Positions 14,373 to 26,393 of a stretch of DNA of 64,000 nt are shown here, piece after piece. Source of the DNA: Parelaphostrongylus tenuis (taxonomy: Eukaryota > Nematoda > Chromadorea > Rhabditida > Metastrongylidae); NCBI GenBank assembly GCA_019055375.1, contig JAHQIW010004453.1, positions 1 to 64,000 on the forward strand. Reading direction: 5' to 3'. Position 1 is the stretch's first letter, and each line of letters opens with the position of its first letter. The notes under the pieces were generated by a model. It did no database searches and had not been told where the DNA came from. It saw only the letters and a list, made by a program, of their open reading frames with translations. The position numbers were made by a program, and so were the translations under genes.

Positions 14373-14558
14373 TCAATATGGAGCTATTTTCCATAGTGTA
14401 TTCGCTTTTGGTACGCATCTAGTAGTGAACTTAGCTCGTTTCATACAGCATAGTGCCTCCTCTTTCGTTAACACGCCTTGTTCGCGATTTCTGCAGTACA
14501 ATTGACAGTTGGTGTGATCAAAAGGACACTTCAGGCGAATGCTGCCAGCATCTATCAC
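14373..14558 (-). CDS. Candidate cysteine-rich exon, unrecognised
   Basis: The minus-strand frame contains IRLKCPFDHTNCQLYCRNRE, GVLTKEEALCCMKRAKFTTR and CVPK before a stop. The six cysteines follow C-x6-C-x3-C-x14-CC-x9-C, which suggests a small disulphide-rich secreted domain. A possible acceptor (CTGGCAG) lies at 14,542. No signal peptide or partner exon was found on this strand. Codon choice looks coding, but the function is unknown and it may be a relic. Confidence 0.28.
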   Translation of the reverse strand: MIDAGSIRLKCPFDHTNCQLYCRNREQGVLTKEEALCCMKRAKFTTRCVPKANTLWKIAPY

Positions 14559-17500
14559 TCTGACTAATGATCATTCTCGCGGTTCTTTATGTTGTAGTCT
14601 GACGAGAAAAAGAGCTCGGGACTTAGGAGTACTCAGTCGCACTATGCCACTGAGTAGCCGTGTTGGTATTCGAGCATTAATGAATCGGATGATTCGATTT
14701 CCCTTGTTGGCTCAACGTAAACGGCCAACAGATTTCTACTTCCTAAAAGTTAACTAAAATGGCGAAAAACACTCTCTTTATTGTTTCCTGACGTTTTTGG
14801 CAACGTCTTATCCTGCTCTGTGTTGACATTGGGAATAGATTAAATCCCGGGACTTAGATATTTTCTTCACTGATGCTATCACGCGCAATTTGAAATTGAG
14901 AATTGGATGAAAATGACCATTGATAGCTATGCAGTGCCATCGTAGTTCCTAATATTATGTAAGAAGGAACGTGTAATATGAAACAATCAGTGCTAGTTGT
15001 GTCATCTTTTCCTTTGGGAATAGACTAGCACTTGAAAGCGATCAGTTTCAAGCCGCGCGTGGATAAGTTACATAATTTTACTATTGGTAGATATTCTTAC
15101 GTGTCTATGTAGTCTCAGTCAAACAATTATTGGGCTATGTTTATTTGTAAAACAAAATAGACCTCTTCTAACAGATCTGTGAAGCATGACCTTTATAGGT
15201 GTGTCACATGTTGCCTGAGAAATCAGCCAATATCAATTTTAAAGCAGGAACTCAGCTCATAGAGAGTTTTACTTGTTGCAATAAAAGCTATTAGATGCTA
15301 CAAATCATTTCGTATGTGATGAAAACTATCTTGTTTTCCTTCGACAAGATTCTGATTTTTTATAGTCCCTTTAGCTTATTTTGCTGCTTTTTAGCGTTGT
15401 GGATTGCTTTTTAAATATGAATACACCTGAACAAGCGGGATATCGTTTAGGTGGACACAGTGGTATTCTCTAATGTGTTGTTCATGCTTGCAATTATCGC
15501 ACTTTCGTTCGAAATTTCAAAAACTTTATTTACATCACAAGCTCCTTGAAAGTATTGATTTTGAGCATAGTATCAAGGGTAGTTTATAAAATCGAATTAA
15601 CGCTATAGAACAACGTTTACCCTACAAATCTACAAAGTGATAGACTTCTAAAATCCTCCAGTGACTAAGAAATTATCATCAGTCCTCGAAAAACCAACTT
15701 TGCCGCGAATATATTAAATTAGTTTGGAATGACGAAAACGACGGCATGTCAAATCCACATCCAGCAGAATCCTAGGCTCATACACTTCTTACGCGACATC
15801 GACCAGACGGCGATCTTGAGGTTTTTGTTTGCATAGATTGTCCACTAGTCTCACATTCAGCGTATATTAGAAAACACTGCAGTGAATAATTGATTCTCAG
15901 AATATCTACTACGATAGTTGAAATCTGCTACGACAGTTGTACTAAAACTATTATCAGAATGGCGAAAAGGACGTCGACTACTAGTGAAGTAAAAGTATAA
16001 CTACCCTCCGGTAACGGCTTATTAATGTCATCTCAGCCTCTGCAACACGAATTTAGGATAACGAATATTGTGGATGTCCGAACATGTGTAGTAATAGTTT
16101 CATGGAAAGTGACTCAGTCTGTAGAGTGTGCAGCAGATGAGCAGATACTGCCGCATTTTTAGGCAGAGGATACGTTGAAGAGGTGTCATTGAACATTTTA
16201 AATTATGGAAGCCTCGTACACATGCTTCCAACCCATGAGAATGCTGAAATTAGCCAGCACAAGCAAAGAACAATTGCCTCTCATCTGCTGCACACCTTAT
16301 TCTCAAACCTTCCGAAACTACAAGCAAATCTAATTATTATCATTAAATAAAATAAACTGCTCTAATCAAGGATTAGTACCAAAATTCCAATTTTTTTTTT
16401 TACTTGATTACATCTCACATCGTCATTTGCTCGCACATTCATTGAATATTCAGCAACAACTCGGTTCGAAAATTCAAATATAGGAGATGCGTTTAGTTAT
16501 ATCTGAATTTTATAATCTATTTTTACCTCAGATTTCTCAAACATAATCTTTATCATATTACTTTAACCATTCTGCCGCGTTCGTATGACTCGGTTAGGCT
16601 CCGTAGGTGATAGAATATTGTACTAAAAAGTCTTGCTGACATCAGCAACGAAAGTGCTAGTCGATGACAGATTATCCAAGAGCGTCATCATGCGAAAAAT
16701 ATTTCTTGACAACTGAGCTCTACAGAAAGTCAAAACATGTCCTACAGTATCAACTGATTAAGCGAATTTGTGTTGCTCGACCTCATTACCACACGACGTG
16801 ATATTCTGAGTATCTTTCAAGTCCTTAAATCAACTCACTGAAAGCAGGACTTTGTTGGAGCAGCAATAAGACCCATACCTTTATATCACAATTGAGCAAA
16901 TGTAGAAATTTAGAGGCTACACAGCGAGTGAATTATCTTTCACCACAATTGCCTCATTCACTCAAAGTTCATTTTATCGTTCAAAACAATCTCTTCGATG
17001 GAAAAGTTATATTTACACTTTTGATGTGTGGAAAGAGCGCTTACTTGATAACTGACAATGACATTCTAACAACTGCTGCATTATATGACAGAAGCTCGAT
17101 TTCTGACGTCAGCTTGTCACCGAGCGACCTTTCTACTCGGCGGTAACTTCATTGCGCCGTAGAACAAATGGAAGTGCCAACGGACAATTAGCTTTACCTA
17201 AAAAAACTCCTTTTGGCGATGCATAGTAAAGCGCGGTTAATCGCCTCAAATAAACGTAGTAGTGTATGCCTTCGGGATCGACATATTAGCCTCAGACTTG
17301 TTTGCGAGAACAAAACACTTGATACATCAGTAGGCCTCAGTAAATCATCATATGGGCCAGACACACATTCATTCAAAGCTATGGCGTTTGCTGTGCTTGA
17401 GTAGATGTTTCATACCTATGGCAATAGATCAATAATTATTGCTTCACTTCTAGCCACCAAATGTATATTAAAGGTAAGCAGGATGTCGCATATGATTTGC

Positions 17501-17689
17501 ATCCTCAGTGAGAACCAATGGGCCAAAAAAAAGGCGCGGTGGAGAACATTGGTGTAATCTGACAAGGAAGAACGACAAGCCACACTTGGTGATCACTGGT
17601 TTGAACGCTGATGAAAAGAGGAGTTGTGATAACCCCAAGAAATTGTTTCGATGAAATCCATTTAGTTCTATCTATGTATAACACGTGTG
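14559..17689. other. No gene recognised
   Basis: If the exons at 13,935 and 19,634 belong to one gene, this is intron. I see no cysteine-rich or membrane-type exon here. Confidence 0.45.
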
Positions 17690-17815
17690 TGTATATTTAG
17701 CACATTTATTAAGAAAATAACTAAATAACAAATAAATAAATCAATAAATAAATAAATATACATATAAATATATATACATATATATATGGATATATAGATA
17801 TAGATAGATAGAATT
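17690..17815. repeat. AT-rich microsatellite (AATA/TATACA)
   Basis: AATAAATAAATC then TATACATATAAATATATATA runs. Open frames on either strand here are simple-sequence artefacts. Confidence 0.85.
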
Positions 17816-18054
17816 GCATATATGCACTCCAGTCTTAATCGGCCTTCGCCTACTCTTAACGTTGTCACTAAAGGGTGATTGTGGGGTTTCAGGGTGACGG
17901 CCACAGATTAGCATAATGCCAGTGGAGCAACCTCCGGCGGAAGGAGAAATAAGCACGTTCTTCCTTGATGGACTGCCAACACGCAAAAGCGATGCGTCCT
18001 TGTATAAAGAGCAATTGATTGCAAATGTGGAAGAAAATTTGTGTAGCTGGATGT

Positions 18055-18110
18055 ATGATAAATATATATATATATATATTATATATATATATATATTATA
18101 TATATATTGC
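18055..18110. repeat. (TA)n microsatellite
   Basis: Alternating TA interrupted by TT steps for about 55 nt. Confidence 0.9.
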
Positions 18111-19633
18111 GCTTGCTAGCAGAGTCTTTATTACAATAAATGAGTGTTTCATAACTCCTTTCTTTTCTAATCAACTTCCAATGTTGTCAGTAATATTGGA
18201 AATTCGTTGGCTCGGTGTTTTAATTCATAGGAAATTTATTAGTTTTCTTTCTCACTTTCTCTTCCTATAGAGATAGAGCAGCTAAGGCTCATAGTGCTCT
18301 GCAATACACCAGTTGTTCGTACGTGCTTACTCAAATTGATAGATAGTGATACAACAAAGTCTGTGACACCGTCAACAACATGTCACTAATAGAGCCGACG
18401 AAGGTGAAATGCAACACAGAGACACGAGGCGATCACTTATTAATGTAATCCTATGAAAATTCCACTCGCGAAGAGAGAACTTCTTAAATAGCGACGCCAG
18501 CACGGATGCACATCACTGCAAATGGTCCGATTTTTGAAATCTAATTTAGCTTCTCGTTACCCTACCAATATCATCAGCCTTTGCCACGCATGCGCCACAA
18601 CTGTCAAAAGCTCCCGTAGTATAATAATGATGGATTGTGCTACCATTAAATTCACAAGCACATCTTATTATAGCTATTGCTCTTTGTTGTAAAAAAGAGC
18701 AGGGAAATTAAATCAGAAAGGTATATAGAAAATAATATTGAGTACCACTTATTTTTTTCTCAACAACGTGCCTCAAATCTATAGTTTTCTCCTGAAATTT
18801 GGTTTATAATAACTCAAGTGAAGTTAAAATAATGCTATTCTTTTGTTTAGCTAGTAACCTTACATATATTATTCTAACTCTTTGTTATAGCTAACGCTTC
18901 GGGTAGTTTCGCCTTCTTCAGAACAACTAATGTTTAAGTCAAATGGCCACACAAATCATTTATTCTTGCGATGTGAGTCGTTGGCATATCTAGTCGAATC
19001 GAGTAGGGTGCAGCTTCGCACAAATGAATTAATATCTCCCAGCGTTGCCATTTCATAGTGAACTCTTTTAATGTAAGCCTACCCAATAAAAGAAAACATT
19101 CATTATTCATGTCCAGACTCAGGGAAAGTCGGCACTGACATCAATATTATCAAAGCATAAAAATCGCCTCATCTTATTCTATAAGTTGAATTGTGAGCAT
19201 GAAGCAGTGACAGAGACTCAAAATTTCTTTGATGTGAAACCTTTTGAACAATCTGGGTGTTTCAACGACATTTCTTTCATTCATCACGCAGAACGTGTTG
19301 GACACCTTTCAACACTCAATGATGACCACCTGGAGCCGATAAAAAAAGCTGTCATTTCAAAAATCACTTCAAAGAAGTACAACTGCAAATTTTTCCTTAC
19401 TGCCATACTTATCAAACTTCTCGTTAAACGATTACTACAAATTTAAGTATCTTGTCAAGTACTGCATTGAAAATTTTTTTTTTTGTTAACAAGACCACTG
19501 TGGTAGATTTCATTGACTGAATTTCTCCTCCAGAACTTCAGAAATCTACACAGTGATATTCAAAATTTAGAGCTGCCTATTTTTATTACGAAACTTCATT
19601 ATTTATTAACTTCATGATACTGCTTCTCTAAAG

Positions 19634-19830
19634 TGCGCTTGAAATTTCTCTATTCATTTTGCACAAGCCTATTGAAGATTGGTGAGTTGAAAAGTGAGCA
19701 ATTACCAGTGAAAACTTGGCTAGTTGGGAAATTACTTCCATTTTGCAGGTGTTTTGACCCAGCTGAGGACAACTTCTTCTCATACAACGCATGCTGTGAG
19801 AACGAGTGCTGTTACCGCTTGAGATTTTGG
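19634..19830 (+). CDS. Candidate exon pair, cysteine-rich ectodomain next to a membrane segment
   Basis: Two exons flank a 67-nt intron (19,682-19,748; GTGAGT donor, TTTTGCAG acceptor). Joined in phase they read ALEISLFILHKPIEDW, then CFDPAEDNFFSYNACCENEC and CYRLRFWV. The CC-x3-CC cluster directly before a Trp-rich hydrophobic start resembles small single-pass proteins of the WBP1/VOPP1 or Shisa type; that comparison is by pattern only. The 5' acceptor (TCTCTAAAG) and the 3' donor (GTGATG at 19,831 or a later GT) are uncertain, and the 3' exons were not found. It may belong with the signal-peptide exon at 13,935, whose phase matches. Confidence 0.42.
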
Positions 19831-19849
19831 GTGATGTATGTCGTTTTAT

Positions 19850-22800
19850 AGCTTCTCCGATACATATTTTAACTTATTACACGTTATTCTCAATAAGTGA
19901 TTTCACTTCTAAAAACACAATGGCGTCAGATAAAAGCCTGAAAAGTACACACCAAAGTTTAAACGATGGGAACTTCTCAAGACATTACTAACAATATGAT
20001 TTAGAGATTATCCCTTCTTTGTGAGGAAAACACTTTAACTGTACGTGTTCGACTCTTCGCAAGAAAAAATAGGGTTGTCGAGGCGCCATTAGAGTATTTG
20101 CTACATTTTTACACGACTTTCTGTTCTTTTCCCCACACTTTTCAAAGGATAAGCTAAGAGAATGGCAAAGATAGGCCCTCGTAAATGTAGTGAATAGCAT
20201 GTGAGCCCCCAGAAAGGGTGATATCGGGGCCGAGGCCCAATTGATATTCTAATTTCCGCTCAGATCTTAGCATCCTTGTGGTTGAATCTAACATCACATT
20301 CTGCCGCAAAAAATAGGTAGTATATGAAAGTTAGCACGTTGTGATTTTGACTTTATACGCGGTTCGATGCCAATTTTTGTTCTGAGATTATTTTCGTTGA
20401 CAGGTGACTACTGTTGTTAACAGCGATAGAGTTAGAAAAATGGCTGAGAGGAAAGAAAGGCGAATACCTTGGTGGTCACAAGCCGATAATGGTAGCATGG
20501 GTTGCACGTCCACCTGAGACCCTGATTATTGCTCATCTTCCAACACGTTTATGATTTTATATGACAGCTGGAAGTGATGTTAACATCCCATGCTGGAATA
20601 CCGTCAAAACAAGCGTCGTTTGAAGCTGAAGGCGGTCGTCTAAGGCAGTCAGAAAAGGATAAATTTGAGAAAGAGAACATGTAGGTCTCAACACGGGCTA
20701 CGAATTGGCACCTATAAATATTCCTGTGAAGTATGGGTAATGGTGAATTGACAGCTATGCAAGGGGTAGGGAGAATGCGACTACGAAATTTATGACTTAG
20801 CACAGATTAGTATTGAACCAAAGGAGAAACGTAGACATCGATCATTTACTTATGAAAATTTTGCCTTTGCTGTTTTTGCAATATCCTTCGAATAGTAATG
20901 CAAGATGAAGAATTAAGAAAATGAGTTCAATGACTAGCTGGTCGAATATTCGCCTTCAAGTATTCCACTAAATCGCAGTTCAAAAATCATGAGCAAAAGG
21001 AGTTTCCTTAGGGTTGAGGTTCTCATGAAAACTGCTACTTCAACATTCTAGTATTGAGAGTGAAATAAAGCAGCGACGACGATGAGAAACCACTCATCAT
21101 CTACACTCTCACTAAAACCTGTTTCTTGCCGGAGTTCACGCATCCAAATCACGTGTGTCGACAAGTTCACGGTGAACTTCTAGTTGCCTTCGTAAGTCGA
21201 CACTCCGCTTTTGTATGATGCTTCTCTTGATAACGCGTCGGATTAGCTGACTTCATCCAATGTACTTAAAAAAAAACCAGAGTTTGCGGTGCACATGCTA
21301 GTAGATAGAACAATGAAATGAGAAATGTTGACGTTCTTCTCCCTCAATTACGGCTTCTGCATTGTTTCCATGTTTTTGAGTTAAGCTATTCATCATCTTG
21401 ACATCTCGCCGCAGATCCACACAGCAATAGCAAGAGGAATGTTCTCACAACTCAAGTTGTATGAGGAGAAATGTTCCATCCACTTAACGTGGATGGAATA
21501 TCAGTAGCAAATCCGTTTCTCATAAGCCTGATTTTAAATTCGGACGAGAACTGAATCCTTGTCGAAGACCTTTTACCGAGTATCACCCTTTCCTTTTCGC
21601 TTACACTTGGTATTATGGAGAAATAGAGGATAAAGCTCTAGGCGTTGATCAGTCCCTGAAGGATGCGCCGCGAATTCGTCTTCATCTAGCACTTGAGGTG
21701 AATGAATGGATATTTAGCCTTTACAATGATTCGCGGTGGCCAAGCGACGAATCAAGTCAGACAATTGGTGCTAATTCACCGACTATGGGAGAAGGCCTGG
21801 TGAGCCTTGAACGCGGAATGGACTTGGAAACATATGAAGCTAAAATAATGTCACTTAAATACTCACTTTCAATGCTGAAGTCGTTAAAGTAATCCAGGTC
21901 TTAATGCAGAGTTGCCGCATACTTAATCTATTTTTGTTTACTCACTAGCGACGTCATTAATATCCAAGACTTCTACGTCCTTCTATATCTAGGTATAATT
22001 GAAAGCCTTCTCTAGCCGATGAAAGCAAGACTTATCAACAAGTCGTATTTTTGTGATAACTTTCGTAAGCACATAAGTCTAAAAGTCTCTTAACCACATG
22101 GATATAATGTATTGCATTCGGCCTTATGCAAAACCCTGCGTAGTATTTCAGGTTTGATACCTGCCGATATATTGTGGGTTTTCTTTTAGCACAGTAACAC
22201 ATTCCTGCTAGTTTTCTATTTATTGAGGATCTTGTGATCTTATAAGTAGTGTTGATTGTTAGAGCTAGGCTCCTCAGTAATTTCGGTCCAAACCGAGTGC
22301 CATGCAGCTCTTCATTAAAGAGAAAACAAATCGACCTTTCGAAGCGAAGACAGCTGTGACGACATCTCTCTCCACTCTTCATGTGTACATGGAGGCAAAT
22401 AGAAGAGGGTGCTGATGAGGCTGCGAATTTTGCTCGTATCTCAACATAATAGTGGTTATATTTCACATCATGTCCTGCCATAAAAAAAGAATAGGCAGCG
22501 AATAAAAATAAAAACGATGCATTACTATTAGTTTTATAAATGGTGATATCTTAACAGATGCTGTGGGTGCTATATCCAGAATTATGCAATCTCAGCAAGT
22601 AATGCTGCTCTTCTTTCCTATATATCTTTTATATCGATTCGTGCTTTGCAAGCACGGCCGTAAATTTCGGACGCAAATTAGTGGTTTCTGAGCCTCCTGT
22701 GAATCCATGGCATACATAACGATTGCTTCTGGAGAAAAGACTACTTACTTTCATAACCTCGCCCATATTTACCAGATCACTATTGTAAATACACTGGTGA

Positions 22801-24832
22801 GGTAATAAAACTCTTGACTTTACATAATTATATATTGCGTACATAGATTATGGACCCACTTTGGCCTCTAAATTACAGTTGATGATCTAACGTCGCGATT
22901 TTGGAGTACCTTGATGCTAGAATAACGTCCCGCAAAATGTCATGACCACAGGCAATGGCCTATATCTTCTCAAGCGTGAGCCCTGATTCGGATCGCTGCT
23001 GCCTCCCCAAACGGATTGAACGTGGCCAATCTGGAAGAAAAGAGGCCACTAACTCCACCACTCTATCGCTACACATTCCAACGCTTCTTTTGCGGTGCAA
23101 TCAACAGTGTTTAAGGAGAAGAGTATTCTAATCTCGGTTACAAGTAGGAGCTGCAGCTGGTCATACACAAGAGCATACTAGAATAGTTTGGTAGGGCCTT
23201 AGCTAATGAAGAACTTACTATGCTCTGCTAGTGCTGGTGCTAAGCTAACCTTTTGTAGAATACTCCAGATGGTCTCTCATATATATCTAAATCATTCGAT
23301 CACAAGGCTCAAGAAGATTAACAGATGAATCTGTCAAGACTCATCTCCTTTTCATACCTGCCTCTCAAGACTACTATGCGCTTACCTATGGTTCTCGCAA
23401 ACTGCTTATTAGCTGCCACATGGAAACGATCCACGCTCCATAGCTGCACGACTTCAGGGATCCCACATTGATCTCACCAAAATTTTTTATTTCTTTACTT
23501 ATTTTGGTGACCTGCTCTTCAAAACTACCCTGCGGATCCCAGTATTCCTTGTGTTCATCTCGTTCTCTCGCATACACGTATTTCTTCAAATTATCGCTAG
23601 TTTGGTTCTTATTAAAGAAGTATACTTTCGTCATAAAAGACGTTGATTCCTGACCGTCTCAAATTTTCGGACTTATGAGATAGCTGGGCTAAAGCGTACC
23701 CACTTAGACTGAGCAGACTAAATCCAACTTGGGGTTTGAGCCAGCATTGTGCTCATGTCAATGACCCTTACTATTTGACCAGCATATCTCAGCTCATAGC
23801 ATATTTTATTGAGAAGGAAGGCATTGGAAACGTATATCTTCACTACAATGCACACCTCCTACTACTCTTGTGAGCTGAAAAACTGATCTTCTGCAGTAAA
23901 TAAAACATGCTAACTAACTTTTTTCGTCGAGGCTTGTATTTCAAATAACAAAGCGACTCAACAATAGATAATCCGCAAAACATGATGAAACGGTGCCTCC
24001 ATATTTTAATAATAATTGTAGCTGCACTTGCGTATACAACATTGAAAATAATGAAATCACTTTCAATATACCATGAAGTTGAACTTCAAGCAGATCAAAA
24101 TCGAGGAAGAATTTTTGATATGTCATTGATATCACTAAAGCGACAGGGCTATGCTTTTTCTACAACACAGTCAAATTGTTAACTTCCCAAATAAGCCAAT
24201 TTTCGAATAACCATCTATAGTTATTGAGAAAATAACATCGGGTGCTGTGGGTTGAATACTGGTCTCTTTATGTGAACCTTGCTCTACGACGAACAATCAA
24301 AGCGTACGTAATTTTACTGGCTGTGGAGAAAGTTGGAATCAGTCTTTGCCCGATCCATTGAACGTACCGACAAACAGGTTTACCATTACTACTTCTTGTA
24401 GTGGAAAATTTATTCTCAAACTCTTCTTCATGTACGATGACGATCACCTTTCGTTCCGTCTCCTACCTAAGCGCGCCGTCTCAAGATCATCTAATAATTC
24501 GCAACAACAGATTGACTTTTTACTGCTGACAAGTTTATATTATAATGCAAACAACAGTGAAGTTTGCAGGAAACAGGCACCACGGGAAACATCAAAGCTG
24601 TGGTCAATACTGATCTCAACTAATTCTTTCTTTGTCTGTAATTCATTCAGCTTCCTTTAAATTAGAGCTTCAAAGAATTCTAAGCGACTGAACCTAATGA
24701 GAGCTTGATATAGATCTGAAATCTCACTTTCTTTGTTGGATAAGCTAGCAACATGAAGTTGACAAAAAGATTTATTCGGTCAAGCTTTCGATGCCTTTCT
24801 TTTTCTTTCTTCTTTCGTCTTCTTCAAAGGTG
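19850..24832. other. No gene recognised (one repeat at 21.6 kb)
   Basis: Contains the longest open frame of the window (22,035-22,481, minus, 148 codons) and a lysine/glutamate-rich minus frame at 23,386-23,634 (KKYVYARERDEHKEYWDPQG). Neither has recognisable motifs or clear splice sites. Confidence 0.4.
21628..21836 (+). repeat. Dispersed repeat family A, copy 2
   Basis: Collinear with the copy at 9,045: GGATAAAGCTCTAGGCG, TGATCAGTCCCTGAAGG, then CCTTTACAATGATTCGCGGT. Ends near GAACGCGGAATGG. An open frame through it is not treated as a gene. Confidence 0.65.
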
Positions 24833-25138
24833 ATGATACGAGTCGACTGTTCACACTTATTTGTCCTAGTTGTGGTCTTCGTTTTCGTTGTCGTTCAAGT
24901 GGAATCCTTTTCAGTGGAGCGTCGCTTCAACGAAGAACTTCACTCGGCGAAAACCCCTAATTACAAGACGGTTGTTAATGATACTGATGATCCGTTAATG
25001 ATATTTTGTATCTCAGCGGACAATTTACCCTGCAATAGTCGGCATCATTTTCAGCTAACACAAACAACGCTTTGCATTGCACAACTTAAAACTCGGCCTA
25101 AATTAGCAGACACTAAATTGGTACTCGTGAAAATCTGA
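24833..25138 (+). CDS. Candidate small secreted protein ORF, unrecognised
   Basis: From the ATG at 24,833 the frame reads MIRVDCSHLFVLVVVFVFVV, a strongly hydrophobic leader. About 80 hydrophilic residues follow (FSVERRFNEELHSAKTPNYK, four cysteines) before the stop. The leader comes from GT/TC-rich DNA and could be low-complexity by chance. No homologue is recognised. Confidence 0.25.
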   Translation: MIRVDCSHLFVLVVVFVFVVVQVESFSVERRFNEELHSAKTPNYKTVVNDTDDPLMIFCISADNLPCNSRHHFQLTQTTLCIAQLKTRPKLADTKLVLVKI

Positions 25139-26294
25139 GAAGAAATGAAGATTATTTTAGACCAGCCTGCATCGCTGCGGTTGGATTTTTGAGCGGCGCA
25201 TTCTTTGCGCTCTGCTTCCAGTGTCGATAACCAAGAACCAAATGTGATTTTGTTTTCTCGAAATTTCTCTTCATAAATGGCATTGACCACCACCACTGTA
25301 CTGCCTTACGATACGCCTCAAGTCATCTAGTGATTTATGGATTGATTATTTCTGTACTTGAACAACACATGTTTCTAATAAACATCTATTTTCATTGAAC
25401 AACATCGCATAAGAATAGTGACAACGTAAACTCACTCTGATATCACGTACGAAATAGAATCATAGTCACTAGTAATATTCAAATCTCTTAGATGTATGAG
25501 GAAGTAACGACATAGATAAAAGACGATCCATTTGTAAGAATGAAAAAAACAACTATTTCAAGAGGGATAAAGAACCGTGTCTAATTGATGTTGATTGAAG
25601 GAGGCTGGGCTTGATGAGGTGCTGCACATCGCAAGGACTATTCACTTGTACATCTAAATCACAGGGCCTATGGTGAAACGAGTAGAGGAGCGGCACCGCA
25701 CGGTATCCAAAAAACGGTTGGATGACTATACCAAATCAAAGCGGGAACCGCACGCATGATTGATTCTCAGTGGTCTTAAGTAAGAATTATAAAATCAAAG
25801 CGAAAGTCACACAACCACCACGATGATCTCAGCGAACTTCCCAATGACCGAAAGGCATGACATGCGCAAACCGGAGAACTCGTCCTACTATCCGTAATAA
25901 AATATAAAATACACGCAAAAAGAAGAATAAATAGAAAAAGTAGCGGTTAAACACTGCATAACTGCAGTAGGGTGACAATTTCAACATAAATTTAACATAG
26001 ATAAATCGCTGACCTCCAACAGCAGTAAGTGTGACAGCACCAAGAGATGTCACCACTAACGATCTACAGCGGGAAGGTACAATAGCTCAACTGATTAAAC
26101 CAAAAAAAAAAAAAAAAACTGACTGTACAAGGTAGACAAAGGAGCGATCGAATCATCATAACAACAGCTTATTCCCCAAACACGGCCATTTACGAAAATT
26201 AGGTCGCACCCAAAAACGAGAGTTGACTATACAATTATAGGCAGTACTTCACTATATAGTGCCAACGTAGAAAGAAACCACTACAGTGAAACGA
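25139..26294. other. mdt-15 3' flank, no gene recognised
   Basis: Includes the presumed mdt-15 3' UTR (weak AATAAG near 26,170) and a 17-18 nt A-run at about 26,102-26,119. Nothing else identified. Confidence 0.45.
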
Positions 26295-26393
26295 CTAGGT
26301 GATGATGTTGTCATAGTTTTGAAAAAGCTCCTCAAATGGAATGGATGTGTTTACATTATTCTGACTTGAAGTATACTGACGCACAGTACTTTC
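26295..26393 (-). CDS. mdt-15: mdt-15 exon 16 (stop codon)
   Basis: Encodes [20 protein letters not shown] and [12 protein letters not shown], then TAG at 26,295-26,297. The acceptor is TTGTGTTCAG. Gene identity rests on LNTWESTVRQY continuing from exon 15. Confidence 0.92.
   Translation of the reverse strand, partial: ESTVRQYTSSQNNVNTSIPFEELFQNYDNIIT

Noticed and set aside
22035..22481. Longest open frame (148 codons, minus)
   Set aside because: No signal peptide, domain or splice context, and mixed composition with scattered cysteines. Length alone is not enough in 64 kb of six-frame sequence.
23386..23634. Lys/Glu-rich minus frame as a gene
   Set aside because: It looks somewhat coding, but no homologue, start context or splice partner could be found; part of it (CTGGGATCCGC) resembles repeat sequence near 48.8 kb.
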